A stretch of DNA of 64,000 nt from Bacteriovoracaceae bacterium (GTDB lineage: Bacteria; Bdellovibrionota; Bacteriovoracia; Bacteriovoracales; Bacteriovoracaceae). Every line of letters starts with the position of its first letter. Positions within the stretch are counted from its first letter, which is position 1. Under the pieces are notes generated by a model. It was given only the letters and a program-made list of their open reading frames with translations. It had not been told where the DNA came from and ran no database searches. This document shows positions 53,515 to 62,378 of the stretch, piece after piece. The stretch is taken from NCBI GenBank assembly GCA_947446575.1, contig CANFHC010000001.1, positions 1 through 64,000 of the forward strand, given 5' to 3'. Made by a program: the position numbers and the translations under genes.

Positions 53515-54135
53515 TTATTTTTTTAATTTGTTTCCACTTCTATCAATAACTAAATCGATCAACCCCAACTCAATGGCCTTAACTGGGTTAAGGTAATTAT
53601 CGCGATCAGTTTCTTTAATGATTTTATCCATCGTCATTCCAGAACTAGAATGTCTGATGTAAATTTCATTCAACTGAACTTTCAAATCTTGAATCTCGTT
53701 GGCCTGAATTTGAATATCACTTGCCTGCCCACGAGCTCCACCAAGAGGTTGATGGATCATAATGCGCGAATGCGGTAGCGAATGTCTATGCCCAGCCGCA
53801 CCTGCAGTTAGAAGCAGAGATCCCATTGAAGCCGCCATACCTACACAATACGTGTACACCGGGCATGAAATGTGTTGCATGATATCGTAGATCCCAAGAC
53901 CTGCGTACACAGATCCACCTGGACTATTAATGTAAAAATGAATTGGAGCTTCAGCATCTGATTGCTCTAAAAACATCATTTGTGCCATAATTAAATTGGC
54001 CACAGTATCGTTAACTTCCGTCCCCAAAAAAACAATTCTATCGAGTAGAAGGCGGGAATAAATGTCGTATTGTCTCTCTCCACGAGCTGTTTGCTCAATA
54101 ACGATCGGATTTGGGATATAAGCTTTAACGTCCAT
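53515..54135 (-). CDS. clpP: ClpP protease subunit
   Basis: 206 residues. The catalytic triad is visible: Ser in GMAASMGS, His in [11 protein letters not shown], Asp in [28 protein letters not shown] opens the fold as usual. GGAG lies seven bases before ATG. ClpP forms the tetradecameric proteolytic chamber served by ClpX. The upstream 230 bases to the peroxiredoxin gene hold divergent promoters. Confidence 0.98.
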   Translation of the reverse strand: MDVKAYIPNPIVIEQTARGERQYDIYSRLLLDRIVFLGTEVNDTVANLIMAQMMFLEQSDAEAPIHFYINSPGGSVYAGLGIYDIMQHISCPVYTYCVGMAASMGSLLLTAGAAGHRHSLPHSRIMIHQPLGGARGQASDIQIQANEIQDLKVQLNEIYIRHSSSGMTMDKIIKETDRDNYLNPVKAIELGLIDLVIDRSGNKLKK

Positions 54136-54316
54136 TCTTTTTCTCCAGAAGTAATTAGGATTAAGTTATTAAGTCTTTATAGAATTCTTTTTCTAGTCGG
54201 CTATAAGTTATTAAATCTTTAACTAAAATGAGCAAAAACATGAGTTTTTTAAGAATTCATAAGTCTGCGTTATGTTAAGGAATTTGTCTTGATCTTAAAT
54301 CCCTTTCGTCCTAAAG

Positions 54317-54344
54317 TTACATGGTTCGTTGAGTATTATATAAA
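54317..54344 (+). promoter_or_regulatory. putative promoter of the peroxiredoxin gene
   Basis: TTACAT (54317-54322) and TATAAA (54339-54344) lie 16 bases apart, with the start codon 22 bases after. AAAGAGGATTT supplies the ribosome site. No OxyR- or PerR-like box was recognised. Confidence 0.4.
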
Positions 54345-54365
54345 ACTTATTTTCAAAGAGGATTT

Positions 54366-54953
54366 ATGTCTAGATTAGTCGGTAACCCAGCTCCTGATTT
54401 TACAACTGACGCCGTAGTAAATGGCGAAATCAAATCAATTTCTTTACACAAAGACTTTGCAGGAAAATGGAAAGTTCTTTATTTCTACCCACTAGATTTT
54501 ACTTTTGTTTGCCCTACTGAAATTACGGCATTCGAAGACAGCCTAGCAAAATTCAAAGAATTAAACTGTGAAGTTATTGGATGTTCAGTTGATTCTGCCT
54601 TCTCTCACCTTGCTTGGACTCAAATGGAGCGCAATAAAGGTGGATTAGGGAAAATGCACCACCCTCTAGCTGCCGACCTTTCAAAGTCAATTGCACGCTC
54701 ATATGAAGTTCTTGCTGGAGAAGCCGTTGCTCTTCGCGGAGTTTTCGTTATTGACGATAAAAACATCGTTCAAACTGCTACAGTTAACAATCTTTCAGTT
54801 GGAAGAAACGTTGAAGAAGTTCTTCGTACTGTTGAAGCTTACCAATACACAGCTAAGCACGGAGAAGTTTGTCCTGCTGGTTGGACTAAAGGTGCTGCTA
54901 CAATGAAGGCTGATCCAAAAGGATCTCAAGAGTATTTCAATAAGTTAAAATAA
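54366..54953 (+). CDS. 2-Cys peroxiredoxin (AhpC/Prx1 type)
   Basis: 195 residues. The peroxidatic Cys is in YPLDFTFVCPTEITAFED near residue 51 and the resolving Cys in GEVCPAGW near 167. The C-terminal YF-type helix is present (EYFNKLK), as in typical 2-Cys enzymes that reduce hydrogen peroxide and organic peroxides. No AhpF is nearby, so thioredoxin probably recycles it. It has its own promoter and terminator. Confidence 0.96.
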   Translation: MSRLVGNPAPDFTTDAVVNGEIKSISLHKDFAGKWKVLYFYPLDFTFVCPTEITAFEDSLAKFKELNCEVIGCSVDSAFSHLAWTQMERNKGGLGKMHHPLAADLSKSIARSYEVLAGEAVALRGVFVIDDKNIVQTATVNNLSVGRNVEEVLRTVEAYQYTAKHGEVCPAGWTKGAATMKADPKGSQEYFNKLK

Positions 54954-54975
54954 TCTTTTTCTCCCTATATTACGT

Positions 54976-55005
54976 AAAAAAAGCCGCTTAATAGCGGCTT
55001 TTTTT
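54976..55005 (+). terminator. terminator after peroxiredoxin gene
   Basis: AGCCGCT (54982-54988) pairs with AGCGGCT (54993-54999), flanked by an A-run and a run of seven T. Strong on the plus strand. Confidence 0.92.
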
Positions 55006-55126
55006 ATTTAATTTTCACGTAGTTCTGCGGACCGCCAAAGTAATTTTTACACCGCCTATAAAGTTTGATTGAAAAGTCGTGCTCCCTAGAGGATAGTGCC
55101 AAAAATCTTTGGGGGAAGGCAAACTT

Positions 55127-55408
55127 ATGAATACTGAGAGCGAAAATCTAGTCAGTCTAGATCAATGGAAAAATCAAAAACGAGACAATAGTTTCTCTGA
55201 TTACCTAAAGGTGTTGAGCTTTAATGATCTTATGAGTGAGTCTAACGAACTTATGAATCAATTAAAAAAAAGCGAAGCCGAAGCCGATCTTTTCTCAAAA
55301 ACACGCGTGATCATGAATGAGTTCACTCACCGCTTAGAAAGAGAGTCTAGGCACCTGGCTGACTCTGTTAAAGACCTTAAAAAGCAAATCGAAGACAAAC
55401 TTCACTAA
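55127..55408 (+). CDS. small coiled-coil protein, 93 aa
   Basis: Start at 55127 is chosen because GGGGGAAGG is just upstream; an in-frame ATG at 55109 lies inside that ribosome site. The cytoplasmic product is highly charged with heptad-like Leu spacing (LMSESNELMNQLKKSEAEADL, HRLERESRHLADSVKDLKKQIEDKL). No family recognised. A terminator follows at once, so it is a single-gene unit. Confidence 0.7.
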   Translation: MNTESENLVSLDQWKNQKRDNSFSDYLKVLSFNDLMSESNELMNQLKKSEAEADLFSKTRVIMNEFTHRLERESRHLADSVKDLKKQIEDKLH

Positions 55409-55409
55409 A

Positions 55410-55450
55410 AAATTTCACCAGGCCTAAAAGCCTGGTGAAAAAATTCTTTT
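55410..55450. terminator. bidirectional terminator
   Basis: TTTCACCAGGC (55413-55423) pairs perfectly with GCCTGGTGAAA (55430-55440). An A-run before it gives a T tail for the PilZ gene on the minus strand, and ATTCTTTT follows on the plus strand. Confidence 0.88.
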
Positions 55451-55464
55451 ACCCAACATTTTAA

Positions 55465-56040
55465 TTATAAACTCTCTAGCGACTGATAATCATGCAAAAC
55501 TTTAGCTCTTAAAAGCGGAATTTTCATTCTGCGATCGTATCCTAGAATATGAGCAACTGTTCTCAAAAGTTCCAACTGCTCAGTGCGATTGCCAAGTGAT
55601 TCAAACAAACTCAAAAGATAAATGGTATTTTTAGCAAACGTTTCTACGTAGTGAAACACGGCTATTTTAAATTCTGTTGTAGGATTAAAAAACTCGCAGC
55701 CAATAAAGTTAACAAAAATTTTATCGACGTTACTCTGCCCTTCAAAAGTTCGAACCATTCGCCCTTTTGTTTTAATAATGGTGCGTGGGAACTCTTCAAG
55801 GTTGATAACTTTTAGTTGATCAATGGTCATCGTTTGCAAGCGAGGAAAATGAATGAGGCCAATGGCCAAGGGAAGTGAATTGATTTCGGGAATATGAGGA
55901 AGATCGGATAAAAGAATTCCCCCTTCCGAAATATTTAAAATGCGCGCTTTAAAAACATGCTCCCCATCAACATACAGACAAACTGATTTGAGGGGGGCAC
56001 GTAAGTATTTTCTTTGTAACCGTGGATCGTTTTTTATCAT
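55465..56040 (-). CDS. PilZ-domain protein
   Basis: 191 residues from ATG at 56040, one base after the PhoH stop; a longer frame from 56088 would lie inside phoH. QRKYLRAPLKS (RxxxR-like) followed by ARILNISEGGILLSD (N-x-S-x-x-G) is the c-di-GMP-binding PilZ motif pair. A helical C-terminal half (FHYVETFAKNTIYLLSLFESLGNR) is of unknown role. The tight coupling suggests co-expression with the PIN-PhoH protein. c-di-GMP binding is predicted from the motif only. Confidence 0.85.
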   Translation of the reverse strand: MIKNDPRLQRKYLRAPLKSVCLYVDGEHVFKARILNISEGGILLSDLPHIPEINSLPLAIGLIHFPRLQTMTIDQLKVINLEEFPRTIIKTKGRMVRTFEGQSNVDKIFVNFIGCEFFNPTTEFKIAVFHYVETFAKNTIYLLSLFESLGNRTEQLELLRTVAHILGYDRRMKIPLLRAKVLHDYQSLESL

Positions 56041-56041
56041 T

Positions 56042-57364
56042 CTATAATAACTTCGAAGCGACTTCTGATAATGGAGATCGCTCACCAATTCTTAAAGTTG
56101 TGTGACCAATAATATCCTCAGTCTTTAAACGCTCTACAACGTAAGCTAATCCGTTATTTGTTTCATCTAAGTATGGACTGTCGATCTGTTGGCAATCTCC
56201 TGTTAAAACAATTTTTGTTCCTTCACCAGCGCGAGTCACAATCGTTTTTACTTCGTGTGGAGATAAGTTTTGAGCCTCGTCAACAATCAGGTATTGACCT
56301 GGAATTGAGCGACCACGAATATAAGTTAGGGGTTCAATATGTAGCATCCCCTGATTAATTAATTCTTCGTAAGAAGTTCCCGCTTGTTTTCTATTTTGGT
56401 TGAATAAAAAATCCATGTTGTCAAAAATCGGCTGCATCCAAGGAGCAAGTTTTTCATTTACATCCCCTGGTAAAAATCCCAGATCGCGTCCCATAGGTTG
56501 AATTGGACGAGAAACAAGTAGTCTTGAATATTTTCCTTGAGCAATCGCTTTTTCTAAACCAGCTGCAATCGCTAAAAGAGTTTTTCCTGTTCCTGCTTTA
56601 CCAACGAGAGAAACAAGAGCGATCTCGTCGTTTAATAAAGCATCAAGAGCAAATTGTTGTTCGACGTTCTTTGGATAAATTCCCCAAATACCTTCGCGAA
56701 GTGAAATAAGAGGAACAACTCCTTTTTTCCCTTGGTGATAACGACCAAGAAGTCTTCTTCTTGGATTATGGAATTCTTGCAGAATAAAATATTCATTGGC
56801 AAAAATACCTTGTTGCTCGTCTTCATCAAGTGCCAAGAAACGGTTAGCCTCATATTCTTTTAATCTCTCGCCTGAAACTTCAAAAGTTCTTTGTCCTGAA
56901 TAAAGTTCATCAAGAGTGACATCGACTTGTCCGTAATCTTCAGCAGGAACACCTAAAATATCTGCCTTTAAACGAAGGTTGATATCTTTAGTGACTAAAA
57001 GAACATCTTCGCCTTTTTGTTTTAAACTTAAAGCAGAAGAAAGAATTAAATTGTCATTAATCGTTACATCAATCGGAAGATTTTTTGTATCAACATAAAG
57101 ATCAACAGAAATGATGAGTGTTCCACCACTTTCTAAAACTACACCTTGGGCTAGAGAGCCTTGGGCCCTAAGATCGTCTATATAACGAGAAAAATTTCTA
57201 GCGTTACGACCATTTTCGTTTTGGTCTTTTTTGAAACGGTCGATCTCTTCAATTACGATCAATGGAATAAAGACTGTGTTTTTTCCAAATTTTCTAAAAG
57301 CTGTTGGGTCAAAGAGAAGAACGTTGGTGTCCAGGACAAAAGTCTTTTTCAACAAAACCTCCAT
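56042..57364 (-). CDS. PIN-domain PhoH-family ATPase/ribonuclease
   Basis: 440 residues. The N-terminal PIN domain (FVLDTNVLLFDPTAF, VIEEIDRFK with the acidic active-site residues) is followed by a PhoH ATPase with GKAGTGKTLLA (Walker A) and YLIVDEAQNLSP (Walker B). PhoH2-type PIN-PhoH proteins act as ATP-dependent, sequence-biased RNases and helicases. Length and order are normal for this fusion. It is coupled to the PilZ gene downstream. Confidence 0.93.
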   Translation of the reverse strand: MEVLLKKTFVLDTNVLLFDPTAFRKFGKNTVFIPLIVIEEIDRFKKDQNENGRNARNFSRYIDDLRAQGSLAQGVVLESGGTLIISVDLYVDTKNLPIDVTINDNLILSSALSLKQKGEDVLLVTKDINLRLKADILGVPAEDYGQVDVTLDELYSGQRTFEVSGERLKEYEANRFLALDEDEQQGIFANEYFILQEFHNPRRRLLGRYHQGKKGVVPLISLREGIWGIYPKNVEQQFALDALLNDEIALVSLVGKAGTGKTLLAIAAGLEKAIAQGKYSRLLVSRPIQPMGRDLGFLPGDVNEKLAPWMQPIFDNMDFLFNQNRKQAGTSYEELINQGMLHIEPLTYIRGRSIPGQYLIVDEAQNLSPHEVKTIVTRAGEGTKIVLTGDCQQIDSPYLDETNNGLAYVVERLKTEDIIGHTTLRIGERSPLSEVASKLL

Positions 57365-57437
57365 GGCATTTACTGACTAAATCGGTCAATTATTTACATA
57401 CATCATATATGATATGCCTTAGGAAAATTGTAAAGAA

Positions 57438-58595
57438 CTAGAGATCAATTGAAAAGTCGAAAAGACTTACATAGAGAATGAATCTTTTAGCTTCTTGCTC
57501 GCGATAGTGAGAACCCATTTCCACACCATAGAATCCAGTGGTAATTTTGATTGGCCATAATTTAACAGTTGCACCATAAGAGAGATATCCTTCACTCCAT
57601 CCCGCATGGACAGTAAGCATCGGAATTGAGAGTTCTGTTCCCAAATGAAATTTGCGAGAAAAATCAATACTCGTATTCATTGGATGAATATCGGCTGAAA
57701 GTGTGTAATCGAAAATTCCAAAATCTTGCTTGTAAGCAACTCCAGAATTAATCAACATATCTTGCTTTGGAACTTCTCCAGTACCTTCTGTTTTATTAAA
57801 TCTTGTCGAACCAATATCTAAAATAGAAAGTCCTGCCGTGAGAGTAGAAAATCCAGAGGAAGCCGTGTATTCAGCACCCACATCATAACCCCAAGCATCT
57901 CCTTTGGAGTACCCCAGAGCATCTTTGAGTGAATTAATATCAGTATTACCAGAATTAATTTTGTTCAAGATAGTCGTTCCAAATAAATCAAACTGATCTT
58001 GAATCCCCTGCCTGTTCATGTGCTTGACTGCAAAACCAAGTGCTAATCGATTACCGGCACTCGTTTGGGCCTTTGATCCTTTTACAGATTTAGAAGTAAA
58101 GGCACCCGAACCAATATTATGAGCAAAACCCATAACAAAACCACGGTCATAACGATAATTCACGTCAAGTTCTGGATTGGTGGCATTTCTTAAAACAAAA
58201 CTCGATTTATTATTAGCAAAAAGAGTAAATGCAAAATGTGCCATTTTTAAAGTTGGAAAAATCCCGGCCTGTAAATAGATAGGCAAATCCATTATTCGAT
58301 TAGCGATTTGTGGAGCTGCTCCAGCTCCTGAAGGAAAATTTTTAAATCGATCTAATTCTGACAAAGCATCAGTTAATCCAAAACTAGGATCAAGCAAGGT
58401 AAAGGATACTCCATTATTTCGACCAAGGACTGCTGGATTATAAAATAAACTAAACTCGTCATCGGCAATAGCGGTATAAGCATCTCCCATTAAAAGAGCG
58501 CGTGGACTTCTTGCGATGTAAGCTACTTCTTGAGCATCAACTTTTATATTATAAAAAAGACTTATAAATATTAATCCCAACATCTTTTTTATCAT
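57438..58595 (-). CDS. outer-membrane barrel of PorV/FadL-like type
   Basis: 385 residues: signal peptide ending KVDAQE, then SPRALLMGDAYTAIADDEFSLFYNPAVLGR, the characteristic N-terminal segment of PorV/UPF0164/FadL-related barrels. Amphipathic strands run to the end (RFILYVSLFDFSIDL). Such barrels act as hydrophobic-solute channels or, in Bacteroidota, as secretion shuttles. It overlaps the preceding lipoprotein gene by four bases (ATGA), so the two are probably partners. Confidence 0.85.
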   Translation of the reverse strand: MIKKMLGLIFISLFYNIKVDAQEVAYIARSPRALLMGDAYTAIADDEFSLFYNPAVLGRNNGVSFTLLDPSFGLTDALSELDRFKNFPSGAGAAPQIANRIMDLPIYLQAGIFPTLKMAHFAFTLFANNKSSFVLRNATNPELDVNYRYDRGFVMGFAHNIGSGAFTSKSVKGSKAQTSAGNRLALGFAVKHMNRQGIQDQFDLFGTTILNKINSGNTDINSLKDALGYSKGDAWGYDVGAEYTASSGFSTLTAGLSILDIGSTRFNKTEGTGEVPKQDMLINSGVAYKQDFGIFDYTLSADIHPMNTSIDFSRKFHLGTELSIPMLTVHAGWSEGYLSYGATVKLWPIKITTGFYGVEMGSHYREQEAKRFILYVSLFDFSIDL

Positions 58596-59566
58596 TGAAT
58601 CAGCGCCTCGAAAATCATTGCAAAGTACGATTCAACAGTGGCAACAGTAATAGCCGGATCATTTTCACAATTGTATTGGCTTGTTACAATCGCAACTGCA
58701 CCAATCGCTGGATAGGCTATGACCATGTCTGATTTTAAATCAGTTATAGTCGCCGTTAAAGAAGAAATTGTTGCAAGGTCTCCTCCGCCAGCGGAAGCGA
58801 CGACACTCGGTAAGATATCGAGAATACCATTTACTAAAACAATTCCCTGGCAAAGCCTTGTTCGTCTCAACGCTACTGATATTAGGGATGAATCTAATTG
58901 CGGATGAGATGAATTTATCACCTTACAAGCGCCCGGCATTCCCCCTAAGGCAGTTTGAATACCCCCTGGCGTATTTGAATAATCAGTAAAACAATTATTC
59001 GATCCACTTCCAGAGCCTTTAACACCAGTTGTTCCTGCATCCGCATAAATTTCCATGTATTTTCCCAACTGAGCAAACATCATAAAAAGTATTTGTGAAT
59101 TAAGATCTGCTGCTTGATTGGCAGTAAAATATTTTGCTCGTTCAACAGAAGTTGGTTCAGTTGATGTTGAAAATCCTCCAGCATACAAAAGAACATCTAT
59201 TCCTGTTTGCAGATCTTTGAAGTTAGAATCATTCGCTAAACTTCCTGAAACAGCTAACTGAGAAGTTGTATATTTGGTTGCTCCTCCCAGTGGAGCAGGT
59301 GTTGCAGAAATCCCAATATCAGAAGCAAAAAAAGTGACTACTGAAAATTTAGCTCGGCATGCATAGGCTGAAGCTAGAGTTTTTAAATAATGAGCATCAT
59401 GGACCTGGCGCCCATTGGCCTCTAAGATATCAATGGCCTCCTGACAGTTTCCTTTGCTTAAAGAAATATTCGCGCTTAAAACGGCAGACATAGTTTTTTC
59501 GTCCGCTGTTTTTCCACAAGAAAAAAGCAAATTTAATGAAAGAAAAAAAACTAAACATTTAAGCAT
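58592..59566 (-). CDS. lipoprotein partner of the PorV-like barrel
   Basis: 324 residues with lipobox LNLLFSCGK (Cys near residue 17). The first 90 residues have a TPR-like pair (SLSKGNCQEAIDILEANGRQVHDAHYLKTLASAYACRAKF). The remaining Gly/Ser/Thr-rich region has several cysteines (NNCFTDYS, GACKVIN, RLCQGIV, YNCENDP). Coupled by a four-base overlap with the barrel. The function is unknown; a role in assembly or secretion is inference from pairing. Confidence 0.8.
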   Translation of the reverse strand: MLKCLVFFLSLNLLFSCGKTADEKTMSAVLSANISLSKGNCQEAIDILEANGRQVHDAHYLKTLASAYACRAKFSVVTFFASDIGISATPAPLGGATKYTTSQLAVSGSLANDSNFKDLQTGIDVLLYAGGFSTSTEPTSVERAKYFTANQAADLNSQILFMMFAQLGKYMEIYADAGTTGVKGSGSGSNNCFTDYSNTPGGIQTALGGMPGACKVINSSHPQLDSSLISVALRRTRLCQGIVLVNGILDILPSVVASAGGGDLATISSLTATITDLKSDMVIAYPAIGAVAIVTSQYNCENDPAITVATVESYFAMIFEALIQ

Positions 59567-59649
59567 AGGAAAAGGACTCCTTCTCTCTATTATGCCTATA
59601 GATTTTAACCTTGGTATAAGGGGAAAATTCCCCCTAGCAAGTGATTTGC

Positions 59650-60891
59650 TTAAGCGTCTTTATGAGGTATTGCACTCAGGAATTGAACTATCTTATCCAT
59701 TGCTTCAGAAAAGGCTTCCTTGTGCAAAACGAGACTCAAGCGAGCGGAATTAGTCATACCGAAATCTGTTCCTGGAACAATAACCACACCCAGCTCATTC
59801 AACATATCTTCACATATCTGAACAGAATAGTCAGTTTTGTCCTTGCGATTTTCGGCATACCTCTCAAATACTGGAGTCTGAGAAAAGTCGATCATATAAT
59901 AAAAAGCAGAGACTGGCTGATACCAGCACTTCATCATATGTGCTTCTTTTAATTTTTCTTTAATGACATTAGCGTTATCGCGCAAGTGATTTTTTACTGG
60001 AACTAAAAACTGCGATGAACTTGAAAAATCATAATTCATCATGGCCCTTTGAACCAAAGAATTTGCACTTGATGTAAGCTGTCCTTGGAGATTTTCAATT
60101 CCTTTTAAAATATTTTTGGGCCCTACACAATAACCAATTCTCAGCCCTGTGCTGGCGAATGCTTTGGAAATTCCATCGACTATAATTGTGCGCTTTAAAA
60201 GTTCCGGATGTTTCTGATAAAAATAAGTAGGTCTTGGATCATAATAACAAACTTCAAAATAAATTTCATCACTGATGACACTTACGTGAGGGTTCTCTAA
60301 AAGTAGTTCTGCAAATTCTTGCATCCACTCATCTGAATAATGAATTCCAGCTGGGTTGTTGGGACTATTGATTATAATTGCTTTAGTTTTTTCTGAAATA
60401 GCTTTTCTGATCTCTGCAAGCGGCGGAGTAAAAACATCGAAGATATTCGAAGTCACAATGACAGGAATTCCTCGGCAAAATTTAATCATTTCAGGATAAG
60501 AAATCCAGTAAGGAGCGATGATAATAACTTCATCACCTGGGTCAATTATCGCGCCTAAAATATTTGAGATAGAATGTTTCGCTCCATTAGAAATGACACA
60601 ATCAAATTCTTCATCAAGACTTTTGAAATTAATCTCGCGAGTAGTTTCGATGTGCTCTATTATTTTTTTTCTTAGATCAACAAATCCTGCAACAGGACTG
60701 TATTGATAAGATTTTAAAAAATCTAATTCAGATCTTACAGCATCGATAAAAGCTTGAGGTGGTCTAAATGGAAGTTGTCCAGCGGTAAGATTGTAAACTT
60801 GTTTGCCAGATTCAGCGAGCTCCATAGCTTTTGAATTAAGCTTCAACGTTACACTCTCTGCCATACCTTTGACTCGTGAGCTTAGCTCCAT
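59650..60891 (-). CDS. class I/II aminotransferase (aspartate-type)
   Basis: 413 residues of fold type I. SPNNPAGIHYS, VISDEIYFEV and DGISKAFASTGLRIGY (PLP-binding Lys) are the family landmarks; QYSPVAGFVDLRKKI fits subgroup I-gamma/beta aspartate aminotransferases. The substrate amino acid is not determined. GGGAGAAAG precedes ATG. It is 46 bases downstream of rsmD. Confidence 0.92.
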   Translation of the reverse strand: MELSSRVKGMAESVTLKLNSKAMELAESGKQVYNLTAGQLPFRPPQAFIDAVRSELDFLKSYQYSPVAGFVDLRKKIIEHIETTREINFKSLDEEFDCVISNGAKHSISNILGAIIDPGDEVIIIAPYWISYPEMIKFCRGIPVIVTSNIFDVFTPPLAEIRKAISEKTKAIIINSPNNPAGIHYSDEWMQEFAELLLENPHVSVISDEIYFEVCYYDPRPTYFYQKHPELLKRTIIVDGISKAFASTGLRIGYCVGPKNILKGIENLQGQLTSSANSLVQRAMMNYDFSSSSQFLVPVKNHLRDNANVIKEKLKEAHMMKCWYQPVSAFYYMIDFSQTPVFERYAENRKDKTDYSVQICEDMLNELGVVIVPGTDFGMTNSARLSLVLHKEAFSEAMDKIVQFLSAIPHKDA

Positions 60892-60937
60892 ACTTTCTCC
60901 CGCATGATTTTAGTCTTAGTTATTATTTCATTAAATT

Positions 60938-61543
60938 TTAAGATTGTGGAAAAATTGTCACGTAGATATAGTTTTCACCTTGTTCAAAAATCTTTTCGGC
61001 CGATAATCCAAGTTCGCTCCAGGTCGAATGTGGAAGTCCTTTTTTAGGATCAGATTCAATCCAAAGTTGACCAAAATACCAAGACTCTTCAGTGAGGAAT
61101 TTGATGATATTAAAATATATATCTTTAATCGAATAAGGCGGATCGAGAAAAATAATGGTTTCTTTCTTTGCTTCATCATCAAATTTTTCATAAATACTTC
61201 GGAAGTGTTTAATGAATTTTTCAGCTGTTGTATGGCTACAAACGATGCGCCCGCTTGTTTTGTGCTGGTTTTTAACGATAAAATTCTCGCGATTTTCGTC
61301 AAGAGTTTTTAGAACATGCTTACTTACTTCATTCAAGTAAACGAGATCCGCACCTCTTGACCAAGCCTCAAACCCCATTGCACCAGAACCTGAACATAAA
61401 TCAACAAATACAGCTCCATCGAGCTGTTGATAATAGTCATATATCCTTCGTCTTAACATTACAGAAGTTGGACGGATGGTATCACCCTTGGGAACTGAAA
61501 GAAATTGGCCTCGAGCAAATCCTCCAAGGATTTTTATACTCAC
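60938..61543 (-). CDS. rsmD: 16S rRNA m2G966 methyltransferase
   Basis: 201 residues from GTG at 61543, with GGAGAGG upstream. IKILGGFARGQFLSVPKGDTIRPTS is the usual RsmD start, VFVDLCSGSGAMGFEAWSRGA the AdoMet site, and IIFLDPPYSI the catalytic DPPY motif. The enzyme methylates G966 of 16S rRNA. It lies 21 bases downstream of the 193-aa gene. Confidence 0.95.
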   Translation of the reverse strand: MSIKILGGFARGQFLSVPKGDTIRPTSVMLRRRIYDYYQQLDGAVFVDLCSGSGAMGFEAWSRGADLVYLNEVSKHVLKTLDENRENFIVKNQHKTSGRIVCSHTTAEKFIKHFRSIYEKFDDEAKKETIIFLDPPYSIKDIYFNIIKFLTEESWYFGQLWIESDPKKGLPHSTWSELGLSAEKIFEQGENYIYVTIFPQS

Positions 61544-61564
61544 TAACCTCTCCTAAAAAAAGAG

Positions 61565-62146
61565 TTACGCTGATTTCTTTTTAGAGGTAGGAGCTGAAGA
61601 CGTCAAAGGAATTGTAAAGCTCACGCCGTTTTCCATTTTAACAATGCATCCAACTTCTTGGTTAATAGAAAGTTCAACTCCATTCATTGTGACAACTAAA
61701 CCGTTAACTGGATCGATTGTTAATTTCGCACTTTCATCGCCGATTTTAAAACCGAGATCCAAATTCATTTGACCATGGGCCTTAAATGAAATCTCTGAAC
61801 TCGATGTATTCTCTGTAGAAGGTTTTAGTTCTGGTTCTAATTTTTTTTCAAAAGTTAATACTGCTGCCGGAGTCTCTACAACAGGAGCTGCACTCGTTGT
61901 TTGGATCATTTCTATTTCGTGATCAATTTCATCTTGAAGATTTGCTTTCTTTACTGGAGCAATTATAGGATCAGTGCCCATCATTGGTTCACCTTCTAAT
62001 TCTTTTTCTAAATTTTCGATTTCAGATATGATATCTTGCAATTCTGCTTCATTGAAATTGCTTTCAATTTCAGTTACTGCTGTATCTTCCGTAGACATGT
62101 CCACATCATTTAAAATTTCGTCCACTTCATCAAAAATATCACTCAT
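61565..62146 (-). CDS. acidic orphan protein with C-terminal beta domain
   Basis: 193 residues from ATG at 62146 (MSDIFDEVDEIL), preceded by AGGGGC; an in-frame ATG at 62167 is less likely. The N-terminal two-thirds is acidic and probably disordered with helical pieces (EAELQDIISEIENLEKELEG). The last ~75 residues form a compact beta-type unit (LTIDPVNGLVVTMNGVELSINQEVGCIVKMENGVSFTIPL). No family recognised. Upstream of rsmD in the same operon. Confidence 0.7.
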   Translation of the reverse strand: MSDIFDEVDEILNDVDMSTEDTAVTEIESNFNEAELQDIISEIENLEKELEGEPMMGTDPIIAPVKKANLQDEIDHEIEMIQTTSAAPVVETPAAVLTFEKKLEPELKPSTENTSSSEISFKAHGQMNLDLGFKIGDESAKLTIDPVNGLVVTMNGVELSINQEVGCIVKMENGVSFTIPLTSSAPTSKKKSA

Positions 62147-62378
62147 AAAAGCCCCTAGTTTAGACACGGGAAGTCGAAAAGCTTTGAGCCTTTCTCTTCA
62201 ACCTATCGACGACGCGTGGACAATTCTTTAGTGGTTTCTTATTTTCTAATAATTACTGATACTTGAAGCGAAAAAAAGTGCAATTTTTGCGTTTTTTTAA
62301 GTGACTTCGCGATGGCCGTACGTCACTATTTTATCCTCATTAACTTATAGTTTTAGTTGGTCTTTTAAGGATTAAAAG

